Shown: one piece after another, positions 18,767 to 27,535 of the stretch
Layout of the letters: each line of letters opens with the position of its first letter
Position numbering within the stretch: the stretch's first letter is position 1
Virus record (IMG/VR): IMGVR_UViG_3300005617_000117
Location: 38,815-102,814 of that record
Length of the DNA: 64,000 nucleotides
Origin: a virus
Strand: one strand, 5' to 3'
Notes under the pieces: generated by a model
What the model was told of the DNA's origin: nothing
Seen by the model: only the letters and a program-made list of their open reading frames with translations
Database searches by the model: none
Position numbers and translations under genes: made by a program

Positions 18767-19793
18767 TATTATGTATGTGGCACAGATGTCAAGCATAACG
18801 CAACGTATCAATAATCCTATAAAGCTAGTACAGTGCATTCAGATGCATAACGAGGCGGAATTCGCCCCAATCGTTCTAAAATCCATCTACGACGAGGTTG
18901 ACCAGATTATTGTTATTGAGGGGGCGGTTGCCAATCGTCCCAACTCTACGCCAGATGGGCACTCCATAGATAATACCTGGGAGATCATCCAAGATTTTAA
19001 AGTCAATCATGATCCTAAAAAGAAAATTCTGGCCGTCAGGATAAAGAAGCCCTGGAAGAATCTAGAAGAACTAAAGCAGACATTTATCGAACTTACTGTA
19101 GATGGCGACTGGCTAATAATTAACGACGCCGATGAAATTTATCGCCCCGAAGATATCCGCCGGGTACGGCAGGCAATTGAGCTACATCCGCACGCTTGCG
19201 AGATTGTTCCCACCTTTCTCCACTTTTACAGGGACTTTAAGCACGTATATGCTCCGGCCCCCGAATGGCAACCGCAGCATCAGAGAATTTTTAAGCGAAT
19301 CAATGGGATGAAATATAACAGTCACCCAATTGTTACACTGCCCGATGGACATTGCAGCTACTTCTCATCACATATGCAGCATCGTCGCTATCTGATCGAT
19401 AAGTTCTTTATCTTCCATTATGGCTATGCTCGATCCAATATGGATAAGATCATGACCGAGAAACAGGAATACTACAAGAAGGAGCTAGCTAATCACGCCA
19501 GGGCCGATGTCAAGTTTGACGCAAAGGTAAAAGAATGGGTCGGTCGTCTTGAGCCAGATGCCAACATTCTATCGTTCCCACTAGACCAGCATCCGGCTGT
19601 CGTACGGGAACACCCTATGTTCCACTTTGAGGATGCAGTTTTTGCCAAGAAGCAATTCAAGCCCTGGACAGAAGATCGTCTATATTCACAGGTTTTGAAC
19701 AATCAACCTTATGGCAATATTTGGCTATGCATGAATGGCATGGCCGCTCCAGCAATGTCACTTTTCCATAATCAGATTAGTTTATTATCTTAG
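18759..19793 (+). CDS. GT-A fold glycosyltransferase-like protein
   Basis: 344 residues. The core around 20-130 has the GT-A layout, with LVQCIQMHNEA near the start and the metal-binding acidic motif NDADEIY (DADE at 123-126). The N-terminal 18 residues may be non-conserved, since MHNEAEF is the usual start of the catalytic strand; ATG 18759 is kept because of the overlap with the preceding gene. The family resembles GT2/GT17-type enzymes. Substrate unknown. Confidence 0.75.
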   Translation: MNNIMYVAQMSSITQRINNPIKLVQCIQMHNEAEFAPIVLKSIYDEVDQIIVIEGAVANRPNSTPDGHSIDNTWEIIQDFKVNHDPKKKILAVRIKKPWKNLEELKQTFIELTVDGDWLIINDADEIYRPEDIRRVRQAIELHPHACEIVPTFLHFYRDFKHVYAPAPEWQPQHQRIFKRINGMKYNSHPIVTLPDGHCSYFSSHMQHRRYLIDKFFIFHYGYARSNMDKIMTEKQEYYKKELANHARADVKFDAKVKEWVGRLEPDANILSFPLDQHPAVVREHPMFHFEDAVFAKKQFKPWTEDRLYSQVLNNQPYGNIWLCMNGMAAPAMSLFHNQISLLS

Positions 19794-19821
19794 CGGGATT
19801 TTAAACTAATGGAGAAGGAAG

Positions 19822-21210
19822 ATGTTTTGCACGAAGCTGGCACCAAAATTTACTGTAGAAATTGATACCGATCATGGTTGGATCATCTTTGCAGATTCAG
19901 ACAATGGATTCAAGTCTGTCTATAATATAGACAAAATTGCCAAGCAAGCCGAAGACGGCGTTTGGGTCCAGCCTCATTGCGGTCACACCGTTAGCAATGG
20001 AACAGGGCTATTACCAATTACGTACGCCCTAGGATTTGAAAACAGTCTTGCCAGATTAACAGGACCGGCCACCGCCCTCCAAGGAAGCGATTGGCACCAA
20101 GCACGTTCTAGTCATACAACTGGCGACGCAGATAGATTCTTTATTTCTGTTGGTGGCGAAAGATGTCAACGAGGCTTTCTAGATGGGCTTGCGTCACTTA
20201 AGTCCAGAGCGAAAGATCAAGAAAATAGACCAGTTGCGTGGTGGCCCTTTACATTTAAATATGATAACGGATATTACGGCGTTTTGAATAACGGCGTAGA
20301 TATCTGGAAATACGACGGTATGATGTTAAATGGTATCGAAGATCCAGCTAATGGTTGGGATATCTTTGATGCCGCCCACCTCGAATCAGCCTGTCTATTT
20401 TATGGGGCAGCCATCGGTGATCGCCAGTGCCTAGCAAACTTCTTTATGCTTGCCGCGTGGGTCTATTCAACTTTCCCTGGGGGCGGACCAAAAGCTGGTA
20501 GTGTTCAAAAGGGCTGGCACGGAAGCAATCAGGAACGAGCCAGAGGATGGCGTTACTGGTTTGATGCCCGAGCAATTATGTTAGGTTTTGATACCGCTGA
20601 TGCAGCCGTTATTGATATCTTCTTTGCAGGACAGGCTCCTAAGAAACACGCGACAGCGATCCTTAAGGACGCTCTAGATAATCCGCAGCCGCTTGGTGGC
20701 GATCACGCCGACGAACGAACGATGGTTGACTTTAAAGATGGAAGCGGCGAAATCAAAGGTTTCTATCCGTGGGCAAACGGTATCATGGTCGGCGGTTGGG
20801 GATATATGCGTCGAACGGGCATTATTAACGATCCATTAAAAACTCAGATGGATACGTGGATGTCAGATCGTGCGGCAGAAGTTATTAAAAGAGCCGTTAG
20901 TAATCTTGGCACATCTTATGCGGCATCCAGTACAAGTACGTTTGTTCAGGCGGATGTAGATAAAGCCAACTCCTTAGAAAAGGATAAAGGGCACTTCTAC
21001 GAACTCGTTGACTTTGGCGGTGGTGTCGGCGTTATTCGAGACAGACCAAGAAAGGCCGATTCTGAAGTTTTGGCCGGAGGTCTTTCCTTATTGTATAGCT
21101 ATGGCAATCCAATTGTACAGACGTTATTAAACGTATGCGATAAAATTGGATCAGTCGATTATGATAAAAGAGCTAAATATCTGGACATCGCTTACGGGCA
21201 GATTTTCTAA
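19822..21210 (+). CDS. unrecognised 462-aa protein, possible alpha-toroid carbohydrate enzyme
   Basis: 462 residues, Trp-, Gly- and His-rich and probably soluble, with strong GAGAAGGAAG before ATG 19822. No family is recognised with confidence. Helix pairs such as HLESACLFYGAAIGDRQC and RGWRYWFDARAIMLGF, together with HADERT and conserved-looking Trp/His residues, resemble (alpha/alpha)6-toroid polysaccharide lyases or hydrolases; this is a guess. Lying inside the glycan locus and just before a strong terminator, it may trim or bind glycans, or be a virion protein. Confidence 0.5.
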   Translation: MFCTKLAPKFTVEIDTDHGWIIFADSDNGFKSVYNIDKIAKQAEDGVWVQPHCGHTVSNGTGLLPITYALGFENSLARLTGPATALQGSDWHQARSSHTTGDADRFFISVGGERCQRGFLDGLASLKSRAKDQENRPVAWWPFTFKYDNGYYGVLNNGVDIWKYDGMMLNGIEDPANGWDIFDAAHLESACLFYGAAIGDRQCLANFFMLAAWVYSTFPGGGPKAGSVQKGWHGSNQERARGWRYWFDARAIMLGFDTADAAVIDIFFAGQAPKKHATAILKDALDNPQPLGGDHADERTMVDFKDGSGEIKGFYPWANGIMVGGWGYMRRTGIINDPLKTQMDTWMSDRAAEVIKRAVSNLGTSYAASSTSTFVQADVDKANSLEKDKGHFYELVDFGGGVGVIRDRPRKADSEVLAGGLSLLYSYGNPIVQTLLNVCDKIGSVDYDKRAKYLDIAYGQIF

Positions 21211-21238
21211 GTAATCTTTCGGGACTTTGACATAATAT

Positions 21239-21274
21239 AGACGCAGGAAACGAACGCCTGCGTCTCTTTTATTT
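21239..21274 (+). terminator. rho-independent terminator
   Basis: Perfect nine-base stem AGACGCAGG (21239-21247) with CCTGCGTCT (21257-21265) around a nine-base loop, followed by CTTTTATTT. It ends the transcript covering the replication block and first glycosyltransferases. Only 14 bases remain to the next start codon, so the downstream glycan genes need read-through or a promoter upstream of the stem; TTGACA at 21227-21232 has no properly spaced -10. Confidence 0.85.
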
Positions 21275-21288
21275 CAAGGTCTTATTTA

Positions 21289-22140
21289 ATGATCTCATAT
21301 CTCATTTCGTCATATGATAGTGGACAATACCTAGACAGACACCTCAGAAATCTTCTAGAGGAACAGTCTGACCAAAATTTAGAAGTAGTTATTGTCGTCC
21401 CCAATTCTCCCGGTATAGATGCAGAAGTTGCTAAGAAGTGGGCTCTTAAAGATACACGAGTTAACTTTATTGATTGGCCCGGCCGCGAACCTTATGGCTC
21501 TTCTTGGTTAAGAGCATGGCAAGAAGCCAAGGGAGATTTCGTATGTAATTCTAATGCGGACGATTTTCATCACCCTAAGTTTAATGAAACGTTCACAAAG
21601 ATTACCGATCAATTTAAAGACACGTACCATTGCTTTAGTAAAGAGCCTGCCTTCTGGTATGCAGGAATTGTAGTAGTTTCAGAGGAAACTGGTCAGGTTA
21701 TCGGGGCCGGAAGACGCCAACCGTTTAACCACGAACGATTCTCTTATGAATGCGATGGCGGCCCACAAGTCTGTTGGCGAAACGACCTACTCTTTACCCA
21801 AAAACTAAATTGGGAATTAATGTGGGCACGCTCAGCCGAACATACTTCGGCCTTCGATTACTGGCTCTGGCTTTACTTTATGTCTCTTGGTTTTAGAGGA
21901 CAAGTAATTGATGAATGTCTAACGTATTATACACAACGTAAACTCTCTATTGAGAACCGCAATAAAGGACAGAATACTTACGAGGCTCTTGCGTCGATTG
22001 CCGAATTCTTCCCCAATAATTTTAATCCTGGCGGACATCTACATAAACACCATCCCGAATTTGCAGACTTTAATAAATTACCACCCAAGGACGCATGGGT
22101 ACAAGCAAGAAATGAGGGGCGTGCATGGGACGCAAAGTAA
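21289..22140 (+). CDS. glycosyltransferase family 2
   Basis: 283 residues. N-terminal GT-A nucleotide-binding strands (SYLISSYDSGQYL, VVIVVPNS) and the metal site SNADD (88-92), followed by a Trp-rich acceptor part with WYAGIVVV and WLWLYFMSLGF. GT2 enzymes are inverting transferases, often acting on polysaccharide chains. It is the first gene after the terminator at 21239-21274; the ribosome binding site is weak (CAAGG). It overlaps the following transferase by 16 bases. Confidence 0.85.
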   Translation: MISYLISSYDSGQYLDRHLRNLLEEQSDQNLEVVIVVPNSPGIDAEVAKKWALKDTRVNFIDWPGREPYGSSWLRAWQEAKGDFVCNSNADDFHHPKFNETFTKITDQFKDTYHCFSKEPAFWYAGIVVVSEETGQVIGAGRRQPFNHERFSYECDGGPQVCWRNDLLFTQKLNWELMWARSAEHTSAFDYWLWLYFMSLGFRGQVIDECLTYYTQRKLSIENRNKGQNTYEALASIAEFFPNNFNPGGHLHKHHPEFADFNKLPPKDAWVQARNEGRAWDAK

Positions 22141-23255
22141 GAGTTGTTCATCTTCTCAAAGACCTTGGATTAGGTGGTACACAAAAGACGGCAGAACTTC
22201 TAGTTAGAGAACTGGTACAGAAGTATAATAACGAATATGAAACGTTTGTACTTTACGATGCTGGTCACGAATTAACTAGATATTTAAATTTCGAGGCGGC
22301 AGTCGGTGGGCCCGAGCATATGGTGCCCTACAGATTTACTTCACAGGCTATTGAAGTATTGCAATCACTTAGACCAGATATCACGCACGTTTATCGTGCG
22401 GGTACGCCCGAATGGCCCATCCCTGGCAAAGACATCAAGCAAACTATTTTCGTAGAAACTAATGTTTTCGGCTTTGTCGATCCCAATCCAGAAGTTCACA
22501 AATCTCTCTTTATGAGTAAATGGTTAATGGATTGCAGTAGAAAACAGCACGGCGATGCAATTTTTGATACTGTCGGTCGTAGTGGTAGATTTGACTTTCT
22601 TAATAATCCGGTTGATCTACCAGCAACCCAAGATACATTCCTAGACATCAGACCAGACAAAGATACGATTGTTCTTGGTCGTGTCGGCCGTCCTGATGAC
22701 GGGATCTACGATGATATCAATGTTAAGGCCGCTATGGTTCTAGTTAGTAAAGGCTACAAGATTCTATTTTTAACGCTAGCGGCCCCTCCAAGAATGATGG
22801 ATGATCTGGAGAAATATGATGTTCCGCACATCAATATAGCTCCAACGGTATCTCCGACTGTTCTTAGTGCTTTTTATAATTCTATTGATATTCTCGCACA
22901 CGCACGAGCGGATGGAGAAACGTTCGGAAGCAATATAGCGGAAGCGATGATGCACGGTAAGCCTGTAGTAACACATATTGCAGTGCCTAGCCATCCTAGA
23001 ATGGGTGTATTTCAGGCACAAACCGAACTTGTTCAGGACGATGTTACTGGATATGTAGTACGACATGAGATTGCGGCTTATGCTGATGCACTAGAGCAAT
23101 TAATTAATATTGGTCCACTACGAAAGAAGTTAGGGATTGCAGGCAAGGAATGGGCCGAAAAGAACTGTAGCACAGAAGTTTGCGGAGCTAAGCTGCACAA
23201 AACTTATCAGGATCTAATTTACAAGTATGGCCACTTGATTCGGTCTAGGAGCTAA
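22125..23255 (+). CDS. glycosyltransferase, GT4-like, paralogue A
   Basis: 376 residues. GT-B enzyme with the Gly-rich acceptor loop DLGLGGTQKTAELL, LGRVGRPDD in the middle of the donor domain, and HARADGETFGSNIAEAMMHGKPVV near residues 262-285. It shares the sequence blocks EWP, VETNVFGF, GRVGRPD and HARADGE with the protein at 24667, so the two are paralogues. It ends on the start of the IMPDH-like gene (shared base). Substrate unknown. Confidence 0.87.
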   Translation: MGRKVRVVHLLKDLGLGGTQKTAELLVRELVQKYNNEYETFVLYDAGHELTRYLNFEAAVGGPEHMVPYRFTSQAIEVLQSLRPDITHVYRAGTPEWPIPGKDIKQTIFVETNVFGFVDPNPEVHKSLFMSKWLMDCSRKQHGDAIFDTVGRSGRFDFLNNPVDLPATQDTFLDIRPDKDTIVLGRVGRPDDGIYDDINVKAAMVLVSKGYKILFLTLAAPPRMMDDLEKYDVPHINIAPTVSPTVLSAFYNSIDILAHARADGETFGSNIAEAMMHGKPVVTHIAVPSHPRMGVFQAQTELVQDDVTGYVVRHEIAAYADALEQLINIGPLRKKLGIAGKEWAEKNCSTEVCGAKLHKTYQDLIYKYGHLIRSRS

Positions 23256-24337
23256 TGATGATTTTTGAGAGTCTTTCGTTTGATGACGTAAACTTAATTC
23301 CCAAGTACAATGACAAGAGTAGAAAACAAGTTTCTATTGCGATGGATTTTGCAGGATTTGTTTTTGCTCATCCATTTATTTCTTCTAATATGGATACCAT
23401 TACGGGGCCAAAGATGGCCGCTGCAATGCATGAAACAGGTGGTTTCGGTATTCTCCATAGATTTTGTACTATTGAAGAAAATCTTCAAATGTTTAAAGAT
23501 GCTGGCTGTGTATGGCAAGGATCGTGTGACTATAAGAGTCATGGCGTTGGAGTTTCTATAGGCATTAAAGACGAAGAAATCGAACGAGCCGCCGCCCTGT
23601 ACGAAGCGGGTGCCCGTATTATTTGTGTTGACATTGCACATGGTCATTCCAAGCAAATGGGGCAAATGCTCAAAAAACTCAGAGATAATTTTCCAGGCAT
23701 TACATTGATTGCCGGTAATGTCGCCACATATGCTGGAGCAGACTATCTTATTAGTTGTGGTGCTCACGCCGTTAAAGTAGGCATCGGTCCCGGCGGAGCG
23801 TGTTCTACACGCATGAAGACTGGTTGTGGAGTGCCACAATTAACTGCAATCATGGAGGCTTCTAAGGCTAATGGAATTATTATTGCCGATGGTGGCGTAA
23901 AGACTCCTGGCGATGCAGTTAAAGCTTTAGCTGCCGGGGCACACTTTGTCATGCTCGGCTCATTCTTCGCCGGTTGTAGCGAGACGCCCGGCGAAGTTGT
24001 CGAATATCCTAGTGCTAATTCCGACTTGCTTTATGGTAAACCAATTAATCACATTATTCGACGCAAGCGTTTCCGTGGCATGGCTTCACGCGAAGCCCAA
24101 GAAGATTTTATGGGCAAGATGGATGATTGGAAGACGGCCGAAGGCGTCTCCATCGAAGTACCTTACACTGGTCCAGTAGCCGATAAGGTTGCTGATTTAT
24201 GTGGCGGTCTTCGCTCAGGCATGACATATTGCGGGGCCGCTTCAATAGACGAGCTACACCGTAGAGCAGATTTTACAAAGATTTCACATTCAGGTTATAT
24301 GGAGGGTACACCCCATGCGTCCACTAGATTGGCTTAA
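23255..24337 (+). CDS. IMP dehydrogenase/GMP reductase family enzyme, no CBS domains
   Basis: 360 residues of TIM barrel. The catalytic loop [18 protein letters not shown] (about 174-191) carries the Cys that attacks the purine ring; GSFFAGCSE and [10 protein letters not shown] follow, and the C-terminal flap [16 protein letters not shown] is typical. The CBS pair of bacterial IMPDH is missing. Some positions (TRMKTG) lean to GMP reductase, the flap to IMPDH, so direction is unresolved. Guanine nucleotide supply would suit GDP-mannose/GDP-fucose synthesis in the same locus. GGAGC precedes the ATGATG start. Confidence 0.85.
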   Translation: MMIFESLSFDDVNLIPKYNDKSRKQVSIAMDFAGFVFAHPFISSNMDTITGPKMAAAMHETGGFGILHRFCTIEENLQMFKDAGCVWQGSCDYKSHGVGVSIGIKDEEIERAAALYEAGARIICVDIAHGHSKQMGQMLKKLRDNFPGITLIAGNVATYAGADYLISCGAHAVKVGIGPGGACSTRMKTGCGVPQLTAIMEASKANGIIIADGGVKTPGDAVKALAAGAHFVMLGSFFAGCSETPGEVVEYPSANSDLLYGKPINHIIRRKRFRGMASREAQEDFMGKMDDWKTAEGVSIEVPYTGPVADKVADLCGGLRSGMTYCGAASIDELHRRADFTKISHSGYMEGTPHASTRLA

Positions 24338-24686
24338 AAATTTAACATGGATTAGAGCAATTCGTCTTTACCCAACTGCTAAACAAAATTACGCTTGTTT
24401 ATTAGATGCATATATTAACCTTGTATCAAAGGTCAAAGAATTAACTATTCAACTTGAAGCAAAGAATGCTATGCGATCTGTTGCCGATATTCTTGCTCCA
24501 AAGGAACAAGAACGAAGTCAACCATATAAAACGTCCCACGAAGGCGTGAGAATGAGCACTTTAACGTGGCACGAAGAGAGACTTTTGAGAATCGAATTGC
24601 AGGCTTATAAGGATAAGCTAGCAAAGGCCAGCGATCAGATTGACTCACTCAAGGACGAGGTACGACATGCCAACAGGGCCGATTAA
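24315..24686 (+). CDS. hypothetical coiled-coil protein, 123 aa
   Basis: 123 residues. A short N-terminal helical part ([15 protein letters not shown]) is followed by Leu/Lys/Glu heptads at about 37-55 and 85-120, suggesting a coiled coil. No domain recognised. A strong GGAGGG precedes ATG 24315, which lies within the last codons of the IMPDH-like gene; the end overlaps the next transferase by 20 bases. It may be a small scaffold or partner for the flanking enzymes (inference from position). Confidence 0.6.
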   Translation: MRPLDWLKNLTWIRAIRLYPTAKQNYACLLDAYINLVSKVKELTIQLEAKNAMRSVADILAPKEQERSQPYKTSHEGVRMSTLTWHEERLLRIELQAYKDKLAKASDQIDSLKDEVRHANRAD

Positions 24687-25758
24687 GGTTGTCCACCATT
24701 CAAAAACAATAGGATATTCCGGCACAGATAGAACCGCACAACTCATGTGCAAGTATCTGGCCAAAGATCCTAGATTTGAGCCGTTCTTGGTTTATAGAAC
24801 GGATGGTGATAATTCTCGGCTAGAAATTATGCGTAGTATTCTAGGCGATAGTCATGTTATTCCATACGAATGGGTTCCGGGGAAGAAAGGTCGTCAGGCT
24901 CCATATCTTCCAGAACATGATAATTTATACGAAGTCATTGAAAAGATTAATCCTGATATCATGCACGTTCATAGGTCTGGCTATCAGGAATGGCCTTTGC
25001 GATATGTCGCTCCAAAAGCAACATGGGTAGAAACGAATATCTTTGGATTCGGAGACAAATCAAACGATATTGACCAGCATATCTATATCTCGGATTTCAT
25101 TCGGAACACGGCAATTAAGTGTGGGAATCCACATGGTCCAACCCTATACAATCCTATTGAATCGCCAGTGCCGCATAGCGAATTGCCGCCCGTATCGTTA
25201 AAAGAAGAATTGGGATTCTGGCACGGCACAATTCTTTTAGGGAGAATAGGTAGACCAGACAACTTCGATCCTATATCTCTTAAGGCGTTCGCAAAATTAG
25301 AACGCGAGAATCCGAATGTTCACTATCTTGTGATTAATGCCTGTCACAATTGGATTGATACCGCAAAACAATTAGGAATAAAGAATATTACATTCCTTCC
25401 GGCGATCATTGACGATCAGTCACTTTCTAGATTTTATCAGAGTCTAGATATTTATGCACACGCCCGCAGTGATGGCGAGTGTTGCCCTTGCAATATTCAG
25501 GAAGCAATGATACACGGTTTGCCGGTTGTTTCTCATAGGAGTGCAATCTACAATGGGCAGTCTGAGATTATTGGGGATTCTGGTTTCGTTGTTCCTGAGA
25601 ATGATAGCGAATCTTATTATCAAGTTCTTAAAGCTCTTGTGGAAGACGCTGGATTAAGAGATCAATTTGGAGACAAAGCTGCTCATAGAGCAGACTTCTA
25701 TTTCAGGGCTGATCGTGTGGTAGAAAAACTAAAAGAAATTTATTTGGAATTACTATAA
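24667..25758 (+). CDS. glycosyltransferase, GT4-like, paralogue B
   Basis: 363 residues from ATG 24667 (GGACGAGG upstream); an earlier ATG at 24640 would add nine unconserved residues inside the previous gene. Core blocks match the protein at 22125: YSGTDRTAQL, EWP, VETNIFGFGD, LGRIGRPDN and HARSDGECCPCNIQEAMIHG with the donor-binding Glu. The pair of Cys in CCPC is specific to this copy. Likely a duplicated transferase with a different donor or acceptor. Confidence 0.85.
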   Translation: MPTGPIKVVHHSKTIGYSGTDRTAQLMCKYLAKDPRFEPFLVYRTDGDNSRLEIMRSILGDSHVIPYEWVPGKKGRQAPYLPEHDNLYEVIEKINPDIMHVHRSGYQEWPLRYVAPKATWVETNIFGFGDKSNDIDQHIYISDFIRNTAIKCGNPHGPTLYNPIESPVPHSELPPVSLKEELGFWHGTILLGRIGRPDNFDPISLKAFAKLERENPNVHYLVINACHNWIDTAKQLGIKNITFLPAIIDDQSLSRFYQSLDIYAHARSDGECCPCNIQEAMIHGLPVVSHRSAIYNGQSEIIGDSGFVVPENDSESYYQVLKALVEDAGLRDQFGDKAAHRADFYFRADRVVEKLKEIYLELL

Positions 25759-25976
25759 TGTCTTTAATTTGGACTAAAGAAAAGCCCACCAAGCCAGGAT
25801 GGTATTTTTATCGCCTATTTGATGGTAAGAAATATTTGTCGCCAAGCGTTTATCATATCGTTGAAATTAATCAATATATTGTTGTTGATACTGGCGATAG
25901 ACGGTGGCCCATCAGCGTTGAGTCTGATATGTGTCGATGGGCTGGACCGATAGAGGAACCACATGAAAGTCATTAG
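25758..25976 (+). CDS. small hypothetical phage protein, 72 aa
   Basis: 72 residues starting in a TAATG overlap. The N-terminal pattern WTKEKPTKPGWYFYR, followed by short strands and RWAGPI near the end, is the layout of a widespread small phage protein family (resembling DUF551) of unknown role. Predicted to be a small beta barrel. Overlaps the next gene by 14 bases. Confidence 0.6.
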   Translation: MSLIWTKEKPTKPGWYFYRLFDGKKYLSPSVYHIVEINQYIVVDTGDRRWPISVESDMCRWAGPIEEPHESH

Positions 25977-26664
25977 CTTTTGCCTTTGGGGCGACAAGCC
26001 CCAATACACCGTTGGTGCAATAAAGAATGCCAAACTTGCTAAGGAAATTTATCCTGGGTGGGAATGCTGGTTTTATGTAGACGACAATGAGCTTGATCTT
26101 TGTGTGCCTCATTTTAATGAACTAGAGACAATGGATCATGTTAGAGTATTTGGAGTCGGCAAGAGCAGGCACCATTTAATGCTTAGTAGATTTCGGGCTA
26201 TTGATGGCTGTAGACATACACACGGTCCAGATATTCCAGTAGACGTAATGCTTTCCCGCGATTGTGACTCCCGCCTTTCTCTGAGAGAAAAACTGGCAGT
26301 GGACAAATGGCTGGCCAGCGATAAACAGTTCCTAGTTTTAAAGGATCACCCCTGGCACGCGGGCGTGCCTATCCTGGGCGGCCTATGGGGCGTTAAAGCC
26401 GGTCTTTTGCCCAACATGAGCCAGATGACTAATGATTTTATCCGCGAAGATCCACGCAACGAATGGCAGTGCGACCAACGATTTTTAACCGACAAGATTT
26501 GGCCCCTAGTCGCCCACACAGCAATGGTCTTCGACCCATTTTATGGCGGCCTTAATTATCCTATTCCAAGGGATGGTTTTGAATTCTGCGGCTCTACGCA
26601 TGACGAAAACGATAAAATTCCACAGGAACAGATAGACCTACTCGGAAGATATTGGAGAGATTAA
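25963..26664 (+). CDS. GT-A-like glycosyltransferase (putative), 233 aa
   Basis: 233 residues. Begins with the strand MKVISFCLWG and has LSRDCDSR (about 96-103), an acidic pair placed as in GT-A metal sites, then HPWHAGVPILGGLWG, a region similar to the acceptor part of small glycan-transferring enzymes. The C-terminal HDEND may also bind metal. Family assignment is tentative; position within the glycan locus supports it. Confidence 0.6.
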   Translation: MKVISFCLWGDKPQYTVGAIKNAKLAKEIYPGWECWFYVDDNELDLCVPHFNELETMDHVRVFGVGKSRHHLMLSRFRAIDGCRHTHGPDIPVDVMLSRDCDSRLSLREKLAVDKWLASDKQFLVLKDHPWHAGVPILGGLWGVKAGLLPNMSQMTNDFIREDPRNEWQCDQRFLTDKIWPLVAHTAMVFDPFYGGLNYPIPRDGFEFCGSTHDENDKIPQEQIDLLGRYWRD

Positions 26665-26667
26665 GTT

Positions 26668-27270
26668 ATGGCCGATGGCTATCAATATAATGAAGGCGAC
26701 ATCCTTTCTAAGTTCTTTAATGCACCTCCATATACTCAAATGGACGAATGGCCTTATCTCGTAGATATTGGGGCGGCTGACGGAGTAGATAATTCCAACT
26801 CTAAACAATTGCTAGGGACATGGAATGGATTGCTAGTCGAGCCACATCCACAATATTTTATGGATCTTTTAAAACTATATAAGTCTGGTGCCCATTACGG
26901 ATTAACCCGAAATATCAAATTATCTAATTATGCTATATCAGACGTTCCTGGCCGCAAGAGGTTTTATCTCAATAATCAATGCTCGTCACTAGTCTATCCT
27001 ATCGGGCCATCAATAGAAGTGGAGGCGGTCACTTTGACCGACCTCTTTATGCTTTATGGCGTACCCCGCCATTTCGAATTCATGTCTATAGATTGCGAGG
27101 GGCACGACATGGCCGTGCTCCGGTCATTAGATTGGAAAACTTGGTCGATAGATTTGGTGTGCATTGAGCATAGTATGGATAAGCAAGAACTGGATCATTT
27201 TATGAAAGCGGTAGATTATAAATTGCACGAACGTACACAAGGAAATTCGTTTTATGTTAAAAAGAGTTAA
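26668..27270 (+). CDS. FkbM-family SAM methyltransferase
   Basis: 200 residues. Motif I VDIGAADGVDNS (about 32-43), then LLVEPHP, and the FkbM signature SIDCEGHDMAVLRSL (about 138-152) are all present, and the tail ends FYVKKS. FkbM enzymes O-methylate sugars or polyketides. Within this locus it could cap a sugar hydroxyl on the phage-made glycan. Starts three bases after the preceding stop. Confidence 0.88.
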   Translation: MADGYQYNEGDILSKFFNAPPYTQMDEWPYLVDIGAADGVDNSNSKQLLGTWNGLLVEPHPQYFMDLLKLYKSGAHYGLTRNIKLSNYAISDVPGRKRFYLNNQCSSLVYPIGPSIEVEAVTLTDLFMLYGVPRHFEFMSIDCEGHDMAVLRSLDWKTWSIDLVCIEHSMDKQELDHFMKAVDYKLHERTQGNSFYVKKS

Positions 27271-27535
27271 AGAACTGTTTGAAGTTATTAAGAATGCAGA
27301 GGCAGAGTTAAAGAAGATTCGGGATAAGTGCAAGCACAAAAAGACATTCGAAGGGAATTGGTCGGATGGTCCCGGACGTATAACGCACGCAAACATTTGT
27401 TTTTCTTGCCATAACTTTGTGTCTGTTACTGGTAAATTTCCAGATATGCCAGAGTTTCATGACGGTGGATGGAAACAATCGAACATTACTTTGCAAGATC
27501 CAAAACGTGGCGATTGGTTTGAGGCTCCAGAATGA
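27254..27535 (+). CDS. small protein with zinc-finger-like Cys/His, 93 aa
   Basis: 93 residues. An N-terminal amphipathic helix rich in Lys and Glu is followed by CKHKK (26-30) and CFSCHNF (about 49-55), a C-x-H and C-x2-C-H set that could bind zinc. Unknown function. It overlaps the FkbM gene by 17 bases and the next gene by ATGA, so it is translated with the glycan genes. Confidence 0.55.
   Translation: MLKRVKELFEVIKNAEAELKKIRDKCKHKKTFEGNWSDGPGRITHANICFSCHNFVSVTGKFPDMPEFHDGGWKQSNITLQDPKRGDWFEAPE

Noticed and set aside
21227-21240. TTGACA followed by TAATATA as a promoter
   Set aside because: The two hexamers are adjacent, not 16-18 bases apart, and a terminator stem begins at once.
23294-23839. 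181-codon open frame antisense to the IMPDH-like gene
   Set aside because: Cys/His/Asn-rich low-quality translation with no motif, wholly inside a well-supported gene; a shadow frame.
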